This document shows positions 12,513 through 25,083 of a DNA stretch of 64,000 nt, in pieces; positions within the stretch are counted from its first letter, which is position 1; each line of letters opens with the position of its first letter. This DNA comes from Multifurca ochricompacta (taxonomy: Eukaryota; Basidiomycota; Agaricomycetes; Russulales; Russulaceae), in the NCBI GenBank assembly GCA_022496185.1, contig WTXG01000019.1:248001-312000 (forward strand), read 5' to 3'. The notes beneath the pieces are model-generated. The model saw nothing but the letters and a program-made list of their open reading frames with translations. It did not search any database and had not been told where the DNA came from. A program made the position numbers and the translations under genes.

Positions 12513-14296
12513 ATGTCAGGCTCAAGCTCACCACGTCTCACTAACGTGCCAAATTTTAAAAATTCTCCTTCAATAGGTCTCGCTGAAGGTAACGGCTCAT
12601 TCTCAAACTATGTCCTCGCTTCTCTCGTCCTCGGCGTACCCTGGCTACTCAAACGTGTACTTCCTTTCGTCAATCGTGGTGGTTTCAAGACTTATCTCTT
12701 TCTCGCCCTCCTCCTTGGCGTCCCGGTCACTATAGCTTACTGGACACTCATGAGCATGTTTGGCCAGCGTAAAAATGAAAAGGTCCTCCTTCCAGGCAAA
12801 AACATTGAAGAGTATATCACCATTAAGGATCCCCAACTCAAGGCTCGCTATAATGGCAAAGAGAAAATACCTATGCAAATCTTCCACGATGCTTACTTTG
12901 ACGGCAAAATTGATTTTAATGGTACATACCCCACTCCCCCAATGTTACATTGACGTGACTTGGCACTGCAGGTGATATCCTCGATACTCTAGAGGCTCGT
13001 CACGATTGGGCAAAGATGGTTTTCACTCCAGAGTTATTTAAATACGTCTTCACCCGAATGATTCCCGAGATCATCGTTCACTCTCAAAGTCAGGATGAGG
13101 AACAAGTCCGTGGCCACTATGATCGTATGCACCATTTCTCCCTAAATCGCTTGTCACTATACTCATCAGTACCCTCATAGGTGGCGACGACTTCTATGAA
13201 TGGTTGGTTTAATCTTTCATATGTGGGTTGGGTATTGAACATACACTGCATTTTACCAGGTTTTTGGGACCCCGCATGATTTATACGTCAGGCATTATGA
13301 CTTCACTCACCGAGCCTCAGACTCTCGAGCAGCTTCAGGACAATAAGTTGGCCATTGTCTGTGAGAAGCTTAATCTCCAAAGTACGGATCATCTTCTTGA
13401 TATCGGATGTGGCTGGGGTACGCTCGCCGCATTTGCACACAAGAACTATGGGTGTGAAGTGACTGGCATCACCCTCGGCAAGAATCAGACCAAGTTTGGA
13501 AACGAACGCATCTTGTCCAATGGCGGCGACTCGGAACGAGCCCGTATTCTATGTCTTGACTATCGCGACATCCCTGGAGGGCCCGGCCACTACACAAAAA
13601 TTGTCAGTTTAGAGATGGCGGAGGTTTGTTCTTTGCATATTTTCTTCCCTCGCTCCATTTTCCTTACATTTCTTCGTAGCACGTTGGTGTTCGCCGATAT
13701 TCTGCCTTCCTCCGCCAGGTTTACGACCTCCTTGATGATGATGGCGTGTTTGTTTTCCAGGTGGCTGGTCTACGGCCTTCATGGCAGTACGAAGACTTGA
13801 TCTGGTAAGCGCCACCGTCAAAACGTGCTGAATATATGCCCATACATATAACTTGCGCAGGGGCCTTTTCATGAACAAGTACGTCTTCCCTGGCGCAGAT
13901 GCCAGTGCTTCGCTAGGGTGGGTGGTGAAGCATCTTGAGGCAGTCGGCTTTGAAGTCAAGAATGTGGACGTTCTTGGCGTCCATTACTCAGCTACGATTT
14001 TCCACTGGTATAACAACTGGCTCTCCAATCGTGAGAAGGTAGTCGCTAAGTATGGCGAACGTTGGTTCCGCATCTGGGCCTTCTTCCTCGCGTGGTCGGT
14101 TCTCATTGCCCGTCACGGTGGCTCGTCTGTCTTCCAATTTACCCTACACAAGAACCTTAACGCTTATCCTCGCATCCTTGGTGTGTCAAATCATGCATCA
14201 ATTCATGTTACACCCAAAAGGACTCTCGAGTATGTAGAATGTTCCTATCATTATGTATGGAATCTGATGTGCGACGTTTTCAGACCCATCATCTAG
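12513..14296 (+). CDS. MTS1: sphingolipid C9-methyltransferase
   Basis: SAM-dependent methyltransferase that adds the C9 methyl branch to the sphingoid base of fungal glucosylceramide, acting at the ER membrane. Two N-terminal membrane segments are visible (YVLASLVLGVPWLL and YLFLALLLGVPVTIAYW), followed by the cyclopropane-fatty-acid-synthase-like fold: RGHYDRGDDFYEWFLGPRM, TSGIM, the SAM-binding motif LLDIGCGWGTLAAFA, and SLEMAEHVG. The C-terminal part has SATIFHWYNNWLSNREKVV and the ending RTLEPII, formed by a last short exon. The start at MSGSSSPRL is preferred over an in-frame ATG 30 bases upstream because the extra residues look like 5' UTR. Five or so introns were placed. The enzyme is characteristic of filamentous fungi and many yeasts but absent from Saccharomyces and animals. 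Confidence 0.95.
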
Positions 14297-14854
14297 CGTT
14301 CCAAAGTTGAAGGGGTACCAGTCGAATACCTTGAGTTATCCTCCGTGCTTGTCTTGCACTGTTGGAATTTTCTAACATATTAACATGCAACTATACGAGC
14401 TTGAATAGTACAGCCTTAATTTTTTCTGGACCTTATACACTTACAACTAAAGATACATTTTCCATTACAAAATGTATTGCAGCGGAAATCTAGGCATTCA
14501 TGTCACTCCAACTGTCGTGAGAAAACATACACGCGCCTGCACCTTCGAGTTGCATGTGTTTTGTTTTCAGATGCAGCCGTGATTGTAACCTGGCCAGGCA
14601 ATTTAACATTTGTTTAACCAGTGAACCAATCTCGGAGTGGGGCTCGGATGCGAAGAAGCCCAGCTATGAATGATGTCCTCTCCCCGCGTACGTCACAAGA
14701 GACCTCCTAGCCAAATGGTGTCAGTCCTGGTTTTATCTCGCCGCTGAAATGGTATAACAATCACAATTGTTACGTCGGGTCTCGTCGCGAGAAGTCTAAA
14801 TCCACCCCACAGTCCCAGTCACTACAGACTCGAGATGTGCCGTCAAGTTATCAA
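14297..14854. other. intergenic between convergent genes
   Basis: About 560 bases separating the 3' ends of the methyltransferase and WDR59 genes. AT-rich at the start, otherwise featureless. No open frame of note and no RNA gene was recognised. Confidence 0.6.
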
Positions 14855-17800
14855 CTAAACTTGAAAGGTAGCCTGGCAACGGCATGAACAACCGGTTGTA
14901 CAAGTGGCGCCCTGACGTGATCTCCAACAACTTAAATGGCTAACATGATGACACCCCAAGCAATGAAATGAGAGACCTAGAAAAGACCCTTACTTTAGCT
15001 CAAATGATATCAAGTAAAATGTACATACCTTTGACAGGGAGGCGGCATACAGAGCATCGGGGCATTCCAAGGCGACTGCCACAGATAGAACAAGCCAGCT
15101 GGGAGCGAGAAGCCATCGGTTCACCACATTGACTGCACAGAATGGATACTCCTGTCCGACGACCATGATAACGACAACAAACACGACGACAGCACAGTGC
15201 AGGCGTACCAAGCTGACTATGATGAAAATCAAATGATGGATCAGTTGTTGGTTTAAGATGGAGATCAACTGCTTTGAGTAATTCGATGCGCTTGTGCAGC
15301 AACTTCCAGCGAAAAAGGACTTCAGCATACACGAGGACATGCATCATCAGCTGCTCTAACGACACGAATGAATACAAGTGTGGTTCGCTCTCGCTGCCAT
15401 GATATAAGGGGATCTTGTTTTGATTATGGAAGTTAACGAACACTCACACCCCCTGCTGCAGTTCATGTTGCAAGTCCACGACCACGACCGACTTGTGCAC
15501 GGCGGGATGCTTTGCCTTAGCAACCTGGGAGAAAGTGGGGCGGCGCCCTTGCGCGGCCGTCTCAGGAGCTGATCCAGGGCTGCGAGCAATGCTAACATCG
15601 GTTAACAGCCGTGGAGCGGGGGAAAGCCGCAGGGGTGAATCGGGTTTTGCAGGCCGAGCCCGAGGAGATTCAATGTCACTAAATTTCCGGCTGCGGTTCC
15701 CAGGAACCGGTATGCCTGCAGGATCACCCTCAGTTTCTGTGTGTCCATTGTCTTTTGCTGTATCGTGACTATTTCCGATTAGTTGACGCACGTTTCCCGT
15801 GTTGAAAAGACTGGACCACGATCCGCGGGAGGACATGGAAGACAAAGATACCGATGGAAAGTTGGCCGCTGGGGAAGACGCAGGGTGGACCCAGGTAGGG
15901 GATCGTGATTGGCCACGACCATCTTTCCAGGAGCGAAAGGTGAGGTATCCATCACTAAGTGTTTGTCGTACGAGTGCGGCACGATGAGTCACAGCGTGGG
16001 TAGTGGAACTTTCGCCTAACAAAGAATTAACAGTGAAACGTAAAAAACACGATGCTTACGAGACGGTGCACTAGGTCTATGCATCTTTAAAAGCACCACG
16101 GCCAACATAGCCAGCATTTGTATGTTCTTCTCCTGCGCAAATATCTCGTACCTTGGCGTGGGGAACTTAAGACCTATATGCTGTGGGGCACCTGTACCAC
16201 TCACATTTGCTTGATGAAGCTATATGCAAGAGCGTTTGCGCTCCACGCACTTGGATAGAAGTCGCTATTCGAAGCAAGAAGCAATCCGAGAGTTACGAAG
16301 AAGTCTTCATGATCCTTGCGACTATGTTTTCGGGCTGTATTGGCGTTCTTGTCGCACGCTTCAGACGGTGTAGAAGCATCAAAAACATATTCCCCGGCTA
16401 ATTCCTGCCCCAAGTCGGTGATAGAGGTTCCGTCCCGCACAAAGACGGTCATCGGGTGTGTGGGAAGGAGAGAATAATTCGCAGGAATCTCGTCCAGTGG
16501 GCGAGACTGCTCAGATGGGCGTCTCTGCTTGAGGCGTGAAAACAGCAATAAGTTTGTCATGATATGCAAAATATTGTCGCCTTCTCCCCGTTGAGTGTCG
16601 CCAACAGAGACACGGGTGTCATGCGAAGCTAGTGCAAGCCGCCTCACCGCGTCGGAGATAAGAGCAGGGGATTGAAACAGTCTCGGAATAGAATCCACGG
16701 AGCGAGGTGCCGACGGCGAGGAAGTCAACTCATGAAGAGGGTTGCGGACTATGCGCGGGGGAGCGCGGCTAAAGCAAACGAGCTGGCCTGTCGTGGATTG
16801 GTCATTGACGGACAGAGATGGCCTATTTATGCATACCATTGGGGCCGAAAACACCTTGTGACGTTACCGGTTCGGCTATATTCTTGTCGCTGTGCAGGGG
16901 CGTAACGATTGTTTCACGTTTCGAGCGCAGAAGAGATGTAGTGTCCTCATCTGAAGAGCTGTCGTAGTCTATGTGTGCAGTTCGACGCTGCTTCTCGTCC
17001 TCGTTACCATAAAGAAGAAAGCGAAGGCACGCTTCTAAACATGGGCGACGGGTTTCGCGTAACATGCGTAAGCGCCGTAGCATGAATGCGCGGTTGCGAA
17101 TCGAAATGAGGGGTGATCGCTCCAGGTCCACCGTTGGCGTCCCAACAGGGTGTGAACCGTGTGGATAATCCTTGGGAAAGGCGAATGAAACTCGAACAAA
17201 TACCGAGGATGATTCTCCCCAAGGTCCATTGAGGCCAAGGGTGCAGGTACGCCTCTTTACCAAGTCGTGCTAGAACCCGCTCAGTAGATAGCTTTCCAGG
17301 TGCATTCTAAACCACCTTTTCTAACTTGATCCTCAAAGACTCTTGCTGCAATCTGGTTACAACGGAAGTAATTCTACTCAAGTGTAAGTATGACTAAGAC
17401 GACGCTTCATGTGGGACTTACTCATCTTGTAGGCTCTGCCCCTCGCCTTCATCGTCCCAACGCCCTCGACTGTCGCTTCTTCGGCGTAGTACCACAGGTA
17501 TGTTGACGGAATTTGTATCTCGCGATGGTGGCCTGCTGCGACTGCCGATGCGGCTGGCGTTCCCACTCTCTGCGCCACTGCCGGTTCCCGAAGAGCCTTC
17601 ACGAGTTCGCTCGCCAACCCTGACGCTAGAAAGCCATGCAAGGGCATCCATGCGGGCAGAGCGGTTTCCACGCGTCATTGTCCCCCCCTGCCGCGGGGGA
17701 ACTGAGATCGCGGTTACGGTGGGCGTCTGCTCTGGTTCTGATTCAGGTAGTTGCTGGACCTGAGACATATCTCGTGCGCCTCGCAAAGGAAGGAGAACGG

Positions 17801-19574
17801 GGTTGGGAGGGCGGCCGCCAAAGTGCGTAGCACGGACCTCAGCTAGAATTCCGCGCTGTCCCACCGGGGCAGAAAGGGCTGGCCTAGCACGACTTGTTTC
17901 GGGTGGTGTGCGAAATGAGAACCTATTGTCGCCATAACCCTGCGAGCGAGGAGGAAGATCCCTGTCCAGTGGTTGACCAGCACTCTTGGGAGTCATGTGA
18001 GCTACGGAACCTGTTGAAATGGAGAAGCAGACCTGCAAGACATCCTGGTCGATTGGCCAAAACCGTAACGTCTTGTCTTTTGACCAAGTAATGAGCTGAA
18101 ATTCGCTCCAATCTGCAAACAACTCTTAAGGGATGATAGCAGTTACCAACATTGTACTCACCGCGGCTACCTCTTCTCCATACAAATTCTTTCACAACAT
18201 CTGTATGCCCTTCAAATGCCTCCACTGGGACGGAAGCATGTGGCCTTTCCGAGTCATGCGCCCACATCTCCAGAGCATCGCCACCACGCTGCGGCAGACT
18301 CAACAATCCGTTGCCAAATGGAAGATCGCGTGCCCGCCAAACTGGATAGGAGGTATGGATAGTATTATATGGTTCATAGATTGAGCCTTGAGGGTGGAAA
18401 AGGTTTTCTTCGGAGTGACGGAACCCTCCCAGTCCCGAGGGGGATGAAGCAACATCCCAAAGTTTGATAGTCTTGTCCAAGGAGCATGTCACTAGCTCTC
18501 TGGAGCTATTGTGGGCCCAATCTATACCATAAATCTTTGCCAAATGTGCCTTGATATTCTTCACCGGAATAGACCCTTTCTGTAAAACGTGGAGAAATAT
18601 ATGCAGGACAGAAGGTAATATACCTACCCGTCGGTCCCAAATAAGTACTTCATTCAAATGAGACGAAGCCAGAACGTTGCCGTCCTGACGATTCCACTTA
18701 ACCTGGGTACCACCGGCTAGTTCCATGAGATGATGCGTCGCTAGATCTAAGGAAGAACAAGTGTACACACCATTAAAAGCGCAAAGGCCTCGTAAAATAA
18801 TCACGGTTAGACACGAGAGGGTCTGACAGGAGAAATGGACTTACCCATGATGGGTTTTCGGGGTATCCGCAAGTCCCAAGCCCACAACCAAGAGTCAATT
18901 CCAGTACTGACGACAACATCCGGGTCTTGAGTGTGCCAGTTTATGTCCGTTATGGCGCGATAATGCGAATGAAGCGCGTGTTGTATCGCAGACTTTCCGG
19001 TGAGACAAAGGTTCCAGATAAGCCTAGCACAAACGACGTAAGACAGGATCCGGACGGGGTTTTAAGCACTCACAGCTTCTCACTGGATGTCGAGATTATG
19101 TATTCTGCACGTGCGGGGTGTGGATTCCATTGTACATCGGCAACGTCCCATGTTCCCCCCTGCGGAAGAAACCGAGGAACGTCGGATGGGGCTTTAAGGT
19201 CGATAATGAAAAGACCATTACGCCTTCACAAACGGGATATCAGACCACGGGAGATAAATGAACATGAAACTCACGCAGCAAGGACTAAGTCGCGGTATGA
19301 AGGACTGATGCTCATCTGCATCCGAGTGAGGGAAGTATTGCATAGGATATATACCACGTACATTTCCAACAGCGTCCCCAACAAGGTCCTTCATATCAAT
19401 AATTAAACTCCTCTTTATACCATCTTCAGGGGAAGAGAGAGCTTCGATGATGTCTGAGGGTGCGACATCAATAGTGGTTAGAGGAGGCCCAAATGAGGGG
19501 GATTGACGAGAAGTAAGGGTATTAAGAGTGGCATGATTCAGAAACTGATCATTGAGAGCTGCAGATACGGACAT
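14855..19574 (-). CDS. MTC5: WDR59/Mtc5-like SEACAT/GATOR2 subunit
   Basis: Large WD40-RWD-RING-type protein of the WDR59/Mtc5 family, part of the GATOR2 (SEACAT) complex that activates TORC1 on the vacuole in response to amino acids. N-terminus MSVSAALNDQFLNHATLN. WD repeats include the blocks HSHYRAITDINWHTQDPDVV, STGIDSWLWAWDLR, KAHLAKIYGIDWAHNSSREL, VTCSLDKTIKLWDVASS and QLITWSKDKTLRFWPIDQDV. A disordered region follows, then an RWD domain (CTLGLNGPWGESSSVFVRVS, FAFPKDYPHG). The C-terminus is a zinc-binding module with paired Cys/His (CSQCGEPMASRSQLACSIC, RCSVCRLPVKG); after the last intron it reads HCLGCHHVSHLSCW and ends near CSCRCQATFQV. The stop is at 14857-14855. The span assumes one gene; the exon chain is continuous in order and matches the family layout, though not every intron was fixed. 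Confidence 0.87.
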
Positions 19575-19780
19575 GACGTGCTGTTACTGAATCTGAGGCT
19601 GATGGAGTACCTGTGTCCAGCTGTACACACATGTGTGGTGGTGGATGGTGGATATGTGATGAGTTTGTGTAGGTGGGGCGGATATGTGTATGTATGATTG
19701 GATAATATGAATTGGTGTTAATCACGTGGTCAAGCATCTCATCAGAAGCTAACAACGCAAAGAGCGCATACATCTACCCT
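19575..19780. promoter_or_regulatory. bidirectional promoter with CACGTG
   Basis: 206 bases between the WDR59 and PUF6 start codons. One CACGTG lies at 19723-19728, 53 bases before the PUF6 ATG. A GTGTGG/GATATGTG-type purine-pyrimidine stretch occupies 19630-19690. Confidence 0.5.
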
Positions 19781-22137
19781 ATGTCAGCCTCAAAGCGTCC
19801 CGCATTTAAGCGTTCAGAACCATCTGTTCGTATTAAAAAGCCACGCTTAGTTCACCCAACTAGTGAGGCAGTCAAGTCCATCTCCTCTCGCAAGCGTACT
19901 CAATTTGTCGAGCCTGATCATGCAAGTGAACCAAGCGACTCCGACAGTTCCACATCTGGAGGTGAAGAGGAAGAGGAATTTTTGGTAGAGGAGGCTCATG
20001 ACGGCCAGTCATCAATGTCAGGTCAAGGACAATCCTTTAGACCTCTTAGCGGTAATACTCCCATCATACAGCTAGATCCCTCGCTCACTCCCCATCCCCC
20101 TCAAAAAGCACAAAACGCTCACGCGGCCCAACGTCTACTTTCCCACCAACGCCGTGCTGCAAAACCCCATGCCGCTCTCTTAGCTGACGCGAAGCGTGCC
20201 TGGTCTCTTGCCCGTCAAAAGACAATTTCTAAAGAGGATCGCGCTTCTTATATAGCATCCCTGGCGGGAATTGTCCGCGGGATGATTCAGGACATTATTT
20301 TCAAGCATGATGCAAGCCGTATTATTCAGACGATTGTGAAGTGGGGGAGCCAGTCACAGCGAAGCGAAGTTGCCACCGAACTCCAAGGGCGCTTCAAGGA
20401 GCTCGTAGAGAGCAAATACTCAAAGGTGTGAGGTGTTAATGACATCAAGTCGGATGATGAATCTAAACGTGCGCCAGTTTCTCGTAGCGAAGCTTGCACG
20501 CCTCTGCCCTTCACATCGCCTCTCGATAATCATGGAATTCCGCTCGTATGTCATCCGTTTGCTCTTGCACAGAGAGGCGTCGCAGATTATTGCCGATATC
20601 TACGAGCTGCATGGCAATGCCATGGAGCGGGCAATATTGCTCCGCGATTTCTACGGGCGCGAGGCTGCTCTCCTTCCATTACCCTACAGTAGCGATGATG
20701 CCTCAAAGGACGTACGTGGCGGTCTTCCGGTGGCACTACAAGGCGCGAGCGAGGAACAGCGGAGGCGCATCCTTGTTTCGCTAAGGGAGAATCTCGACTT
20801 GATGTTAGTTCCCCCCCCTTCTTCGCGTTTCCATGTTGTCATTACCTCAAATTGCAGGTTCAACAATTCCGAAAAGGGTCCTATCCGGCACGCGATAGTT
20901 CATAGAGCACTCTGGGAATATCTGTCTGAAATTACCCGGATTTCTGACGATGGAGAGCGCGAGAAAATGCACCATGAGGTATTTGAGAGGTGCCGTGCTG
21001 ATTCTCTCCTTAGCTACAATTGCTCACCGTTACGAAGCTGTAAAGATTTGCTTGCCGAGATGGTACATACGAGAGACGGGAGCAGGGTTGTACGGGAGTT
21101 CTTGGCGCGAGGCACTTCGAAGGCTTGTCATGTTTATTCCTCCTCCACTCATGCGCTGATGACCTTCACATAGGATCGTAAGCATATTTTAAAAGTCCTC
21201 CAGCCCTACATCGCGACAATGGCCAAGGGCGAAGAAGCCCAGCTCGTCCTATTCACGGCGCTCGATGTCATTGAGTATGTGGAACCATTCCACTCTGTCA
21301 CTCACTAAGTTCTTGCAGTGATACTAAGTTAATCGCAAAATCCATCCTTCCCTCCATCACTCAGAATGCGAAGTCGCTGCAAGCGAGCACTGTAGGGCGG
21401 CGGACTCTGTTGTATACATTGGTGCCACGGGATCGACGTTACTACACTCCAGCAATTATTGCTAGGGTCGCAGAAACTGACGGCCTTCGAATGCACACAA
21501 GCAAGAAGCCATCCGATGTCCGCATTGCTGAGATCTGTGCTGCTGCAAGTCCAGAACTTCTATCTTGGGTTGTGCAAGATGGGGCTGAAGTCAGCCGTGA
21601 AACGGGGGGGTCCCTAGTAATAACAGAGATCATGCTCGAGACCAATGGCGGTAAGTCTACACCCGTGACCTGTATCGACCGGGTCATGAAGTTTGTCTTC
21701 CAGACAAAGAGGCCGCAATGGAAGCACTCTTAAGCCCGCTAAAAGCCACGTATTTTTCCGATACCCGTTCTCACCCAATCGATTTACCACACACCTCACG
21801 GCTATACAAAGTCCTTCTGCAAGGAGGTCACTTTTCGCATGCCACGAACGCAATTGTATCGCGGCCCAATTTCAACCCATCTAGTTTTGCTACTGCATTC
21901 TTACGACAAGTTAAACCCGTGGACATCACTGCGATGGCGTGTGGTGGGGGTGCGTTTGTAATTGCTGCGCTGTTGGAGCGTGTCCACGCGGATGGAACCC
22001 CTGAAGAGTGTGAGATGCTGTATGAATGCTTTTCAGAGTTCAAAGATGAGGAAAGCAAATCGATGAAAGGATGGACCGCAATCTCGGAAGGGATAAGGTT
22101 ATTAGGATCAAGGTTGAAGTTGAAGAATGTTACGTGA
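19781..22137 (+). CDS. PUF6: PUF6-like pumilio-repeat nucleolar protein
   Basis: Pumilio-like protein of the Puf6/PUM3 class, an atypical PUF protein binding RNA and pre-60S ribosomes in the nucleolus. The basic N-terminus (MSASKRPAFKRSEPSVRIKK) and the acidic run GGEEEEEFLVEEA are typical. The repeat region starts with KHDASRIIQTIVKWGSQSQR and continues after an intron with KLARLCPSHRLSIIMEFRSY, VIRLLLHREASQIIADIYEL and RAILLRDFYGREAALL. The C-terminal CPL-type part includes ARVAETDGLRMHTSKKPSDV and ends VLLQGGHFSHATNAIV...LKLKNVT. The start is the first ATG with family-like sequence; 23 upstream in-frame codons from a near-cognate opening lie in the shared promoter. Several short introns interrupt the repeats. 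Confidence 0.9.
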
Positions 22138-23333
22138 TCACTATCCCAATGACTATAATTAATGCTCATCACACCACGATCTTCTACCTGCAACCGAGGC
22201 ACGCAGAACAGTAATTATCTCTTCGCATGGTCGTGTTGCATGCATCTCTTCCTGACTCTTAGAACTCCACAAGGGCAAGGACTTCTTGCTCAACCAGTTA
22301 CACTGGAACGCAATAAGGAAGACGCAGATGCCGTCATGAAGGATAAGCGCGTGGCACTAGATTTAGTTGATAATACCAAGCGTGTCATTGTGATGCGGGT
22401 ACTGTTTCGCTGTTTCGTTAAAGCATCATTTGAGGTGCGAATAAGCCAACCGTGCCCGTTCAGGATGTGGATTGTCTACCATATTCCTTGCTTTGGGTCT
22501 GACCCATGAAGTAGCGCGAACGTCCCTTCATGCCCTTATGCACGACTTTGGCCACTGTTGGTGAAATGTGGCATGCACGTGGCTCTTCAGAGCGCGACTC
22601 CCGATTGAAGGATCAGAACGGGATTGGTGTAGATGGTGAAAGATACCTTCAGAGACGTTGGATCACCGGAGTCCCGACACTCGGCTCTAAAGCTCGCCCA
22701 CGTATTGTCGGTGGCGAAGAGAATCTTGTAAAAAAAATACTGTGTCGGCTGAGTGATTGGTTTACGGTACTCAAGGAGCTCCCAGGAGTGAGCCTTAGGC
22801 GCGATGATTGGGACCACTGGATATACCTTTTCTTCCTTCCTTTTCAGCTCGTCGCGCAGTTTGTGTTGCTACACGATTCCAGATGTCCCCATCGCTGCTT
22901 GTATCTGCCTTAGTTTTCTTGCCGCTGGCGAGGGGATAACGAACAGCCTTCCGTACACTCAGAATTTTGAGAGCAACGCTTATATACGCGCCTGCTGGAA
23001 ATAGGATACGACGAGGTACGAGGTACGCGAACCAATTGTATGTATGACCCAATCACCCAGACGAATGAATTGGACTTGATCTGTCGAGAAATCGCGCACG
23101 CCTGGAAGGAACGTACTTCTGGACCCCCGCATCAGGCTACACCTCATGATGCACTGGCTCAAGCGATTTCAACCTTTTTCGAAATTTAGGTAGAGTGTTT
23201 TGAGCATCAGGGACTGGGTGACTAGACTCTGGATGGATGGCCTATGAGGGCACAATATGGCAACGCAACTGTAACATGGCAACAGCGGCCCGGCCCGAAT
23301 ACAGAAAGTAATCCAATCGACGCTCCATCATGA
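22138..23333. other. long intergenic region, possible unrecognised minus-strand gene
   Basis: Nearly 1.2 kb with no recognised gene. On the minus strand three frames follow one another: 23162-22980, opening near MRCSLMRGSRSTFLPGVRDF (Arg/Ser-rich and acid-poor, like a mitochondrial presequence); 23052-22795, containing KTKADTSSDGDIWNRVATQT and ending in a basic helix; and 22817-22587. They could be exons of one small gene, but no family is recognised and the splicing is not convincing. A plus-strand frame at 22530-22913 overlaps them. Confidence 0.3.
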
Positions 23334-24649
23334 ATGGCCATGGCCACACTAGATCCCGAACAATCTTTATTTTCAGCTGGATCGTACTTTGGGACGCAAC
23401 CACCCCCACCGACCCTCGATCAGGACATAGCTAGCGTAAGGTCCTTCGCACATCGACAACGGGATCTGGGAAGGAAAGTTGTTCTTGTCACTGTAAGCAT
23501 GGTCCTTCGTTCTCTGCTTGTCGGCTCAACGTCTCTACAAAAGAGCGGCGGAACAACTGTCCCTTTGGAGCTCAATGTGTGAGTGTGGTTATGGCCTGCT
23601 TAAGATGTGTCTGTAGCTCACCCCGTACTCTTTCCAGTGTGCGTTTTCTCGACAACTTCAGTGCCGGTGGGTTGCTCCCAAATGCGAAGATGAATCCAAA
23701 ACACCTAAACGAATGCTGATCGACCAGGCACTCGCGGTGCAACATCTGCAGAGTACTTCCTTAAGGCCGGATATGCTGTCATCTTCATGCATAGACAGTT
23801 TAGCCTCCAGCCTTTCAGCCGCCATTACTCTCACTCCACAAATCCCTTTCTCGACTTCCTTGAGATTGAACATAACCCAGATAAGTCTTCCAATTCCTCC
23901 AACATCGCCGTGACGCCCTCGAAACGCGACAAGCTACTTGAAGTATTAACCACATACAAATCCGTCCAACAATCCGGTCTACTTCACACGCTGACATTCG
24001 TCACGGTGAATGACTATCTCTGGTTACTGCGCGCTGTTAGCCAAGAACTGTCCATACTGGGTCGAAGCGTCTTATATTACCTTGCCGCCGCGGTCAGTGA
24101 CTTCTTCCTGCCCAGGCAGAAGATGGTGTGTTCCTATTCCTACCATAGGAGTCTTGTTAAGCCTATGGGCTTGTAGTCCGAACACAAGATCCAGTCCGGG
24201 AAAGGAAGCCTATTGATCGAGATGGACCAAGTACCTAAGATTTTGAAGCCGCTGGTTGACGAGTGGACCCCCGATGGTTTCATAGTTTCATTCAAGGTTT
24301 AGTTATATTCATATATATTAATGTGTATTTTTGATTTAGCTCATATCTTTATCAGCTTGAGACAGATCCCGCTCTACTCGTTCCGAAAGCACAGGCCGCG
24401 TTGGAGCGTTATGGACATCATCTCGTCATCGGAAACAATCTCCATCGACGTAAATACGAGGTGGTATTCGTTTCGCGGGATCATCAAGGCTCCGCGGCAA
24501 GTGGCGTAGCTATCACATGGTTGCGCATTTCCCCCGCTGCGGTCGATGCGCGCGGTCGTGCAAAGGAAATAGAGGAGGACATCGTTGCGGAGTTGGCCAA
24601 GAGGCACCAAGCCTGGATTGACGATCTACTGCAGCAATCGTTTGAGTGA
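23334..24649 (+). CDS. CAB2: phosphopantothenate-cysteine ligase
   Basis: Coenzyme A pathway enzyme joining 4'-phosphopantothenate and cysteine (eukaryotic PPCS, yeast Cab2). Exon 1 reads [19 protein letters not shown] and ends GRKVVLVT. The next exons give the signature [20 protein letters not shown] followed by [20 protein letters not shown] and [15 protein letters not shown]. The central block [11 protein letters not shown] and the later [20 protein letters not shown] are family-specific nucleotide and substrate-binding regions. A C-terminal helix ([20 protein letters not shown]) closes the protein. Length fits the family. The eukaryotic enzyme is separate from the decarboxylase, as here. 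The start ATG is preceded in another frame by ATGAATGG, which does not encode family sequence. Confidence 0.95.
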
Positions 24650-25083
24650 TCAGCCTTACAACTTCATCGCGTTGAAGTGGGTAGAGAAACAAGTCAAATA
24701 TAGGGGAGCATCTTTCATGAGTGTATACGATTAAATGAATAATCACAGAAAGTGCCCAGCATTAACGACCACCGGCATTATCGGGCTGCTGTCTTTCACT
24801 TACACGTCACTCTATAATATCTGTGTGGGGTACTCACTCTCCGCAAAGGATGAAAGCCCAGTTTATTCCCCCCTCAGTTCATTTGTTTGTGGTTGTGTTG
24901 TAGGAGGGAGGAAATGGAATCCAATCCAACTTGGCCAAGACGAAAAAACACGATCACGTGATTTAGTCGAGTTTTGCTTTGTGTCAGAAACCCACTAGAC
25001 GACATGAGAGACAAGTACTTATAACTAGCATTGCACGTTGTACCTCGAGCCCGCTGCCGTTTATTATTCTTCAATTTATTTGG
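24650..25083. promoter_or_regulatory. EXO1 upstream region with CACGTG
   Basis: About 430 bases between CAB2 and EXO1. A GATCACGTGAT palindrome (CACGTG at 24955-24960) lies 124 bases before the EXO1 ATG. No MCB box (ACGCGT) and no open frame of interest were seen. Confidence 0.5.
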
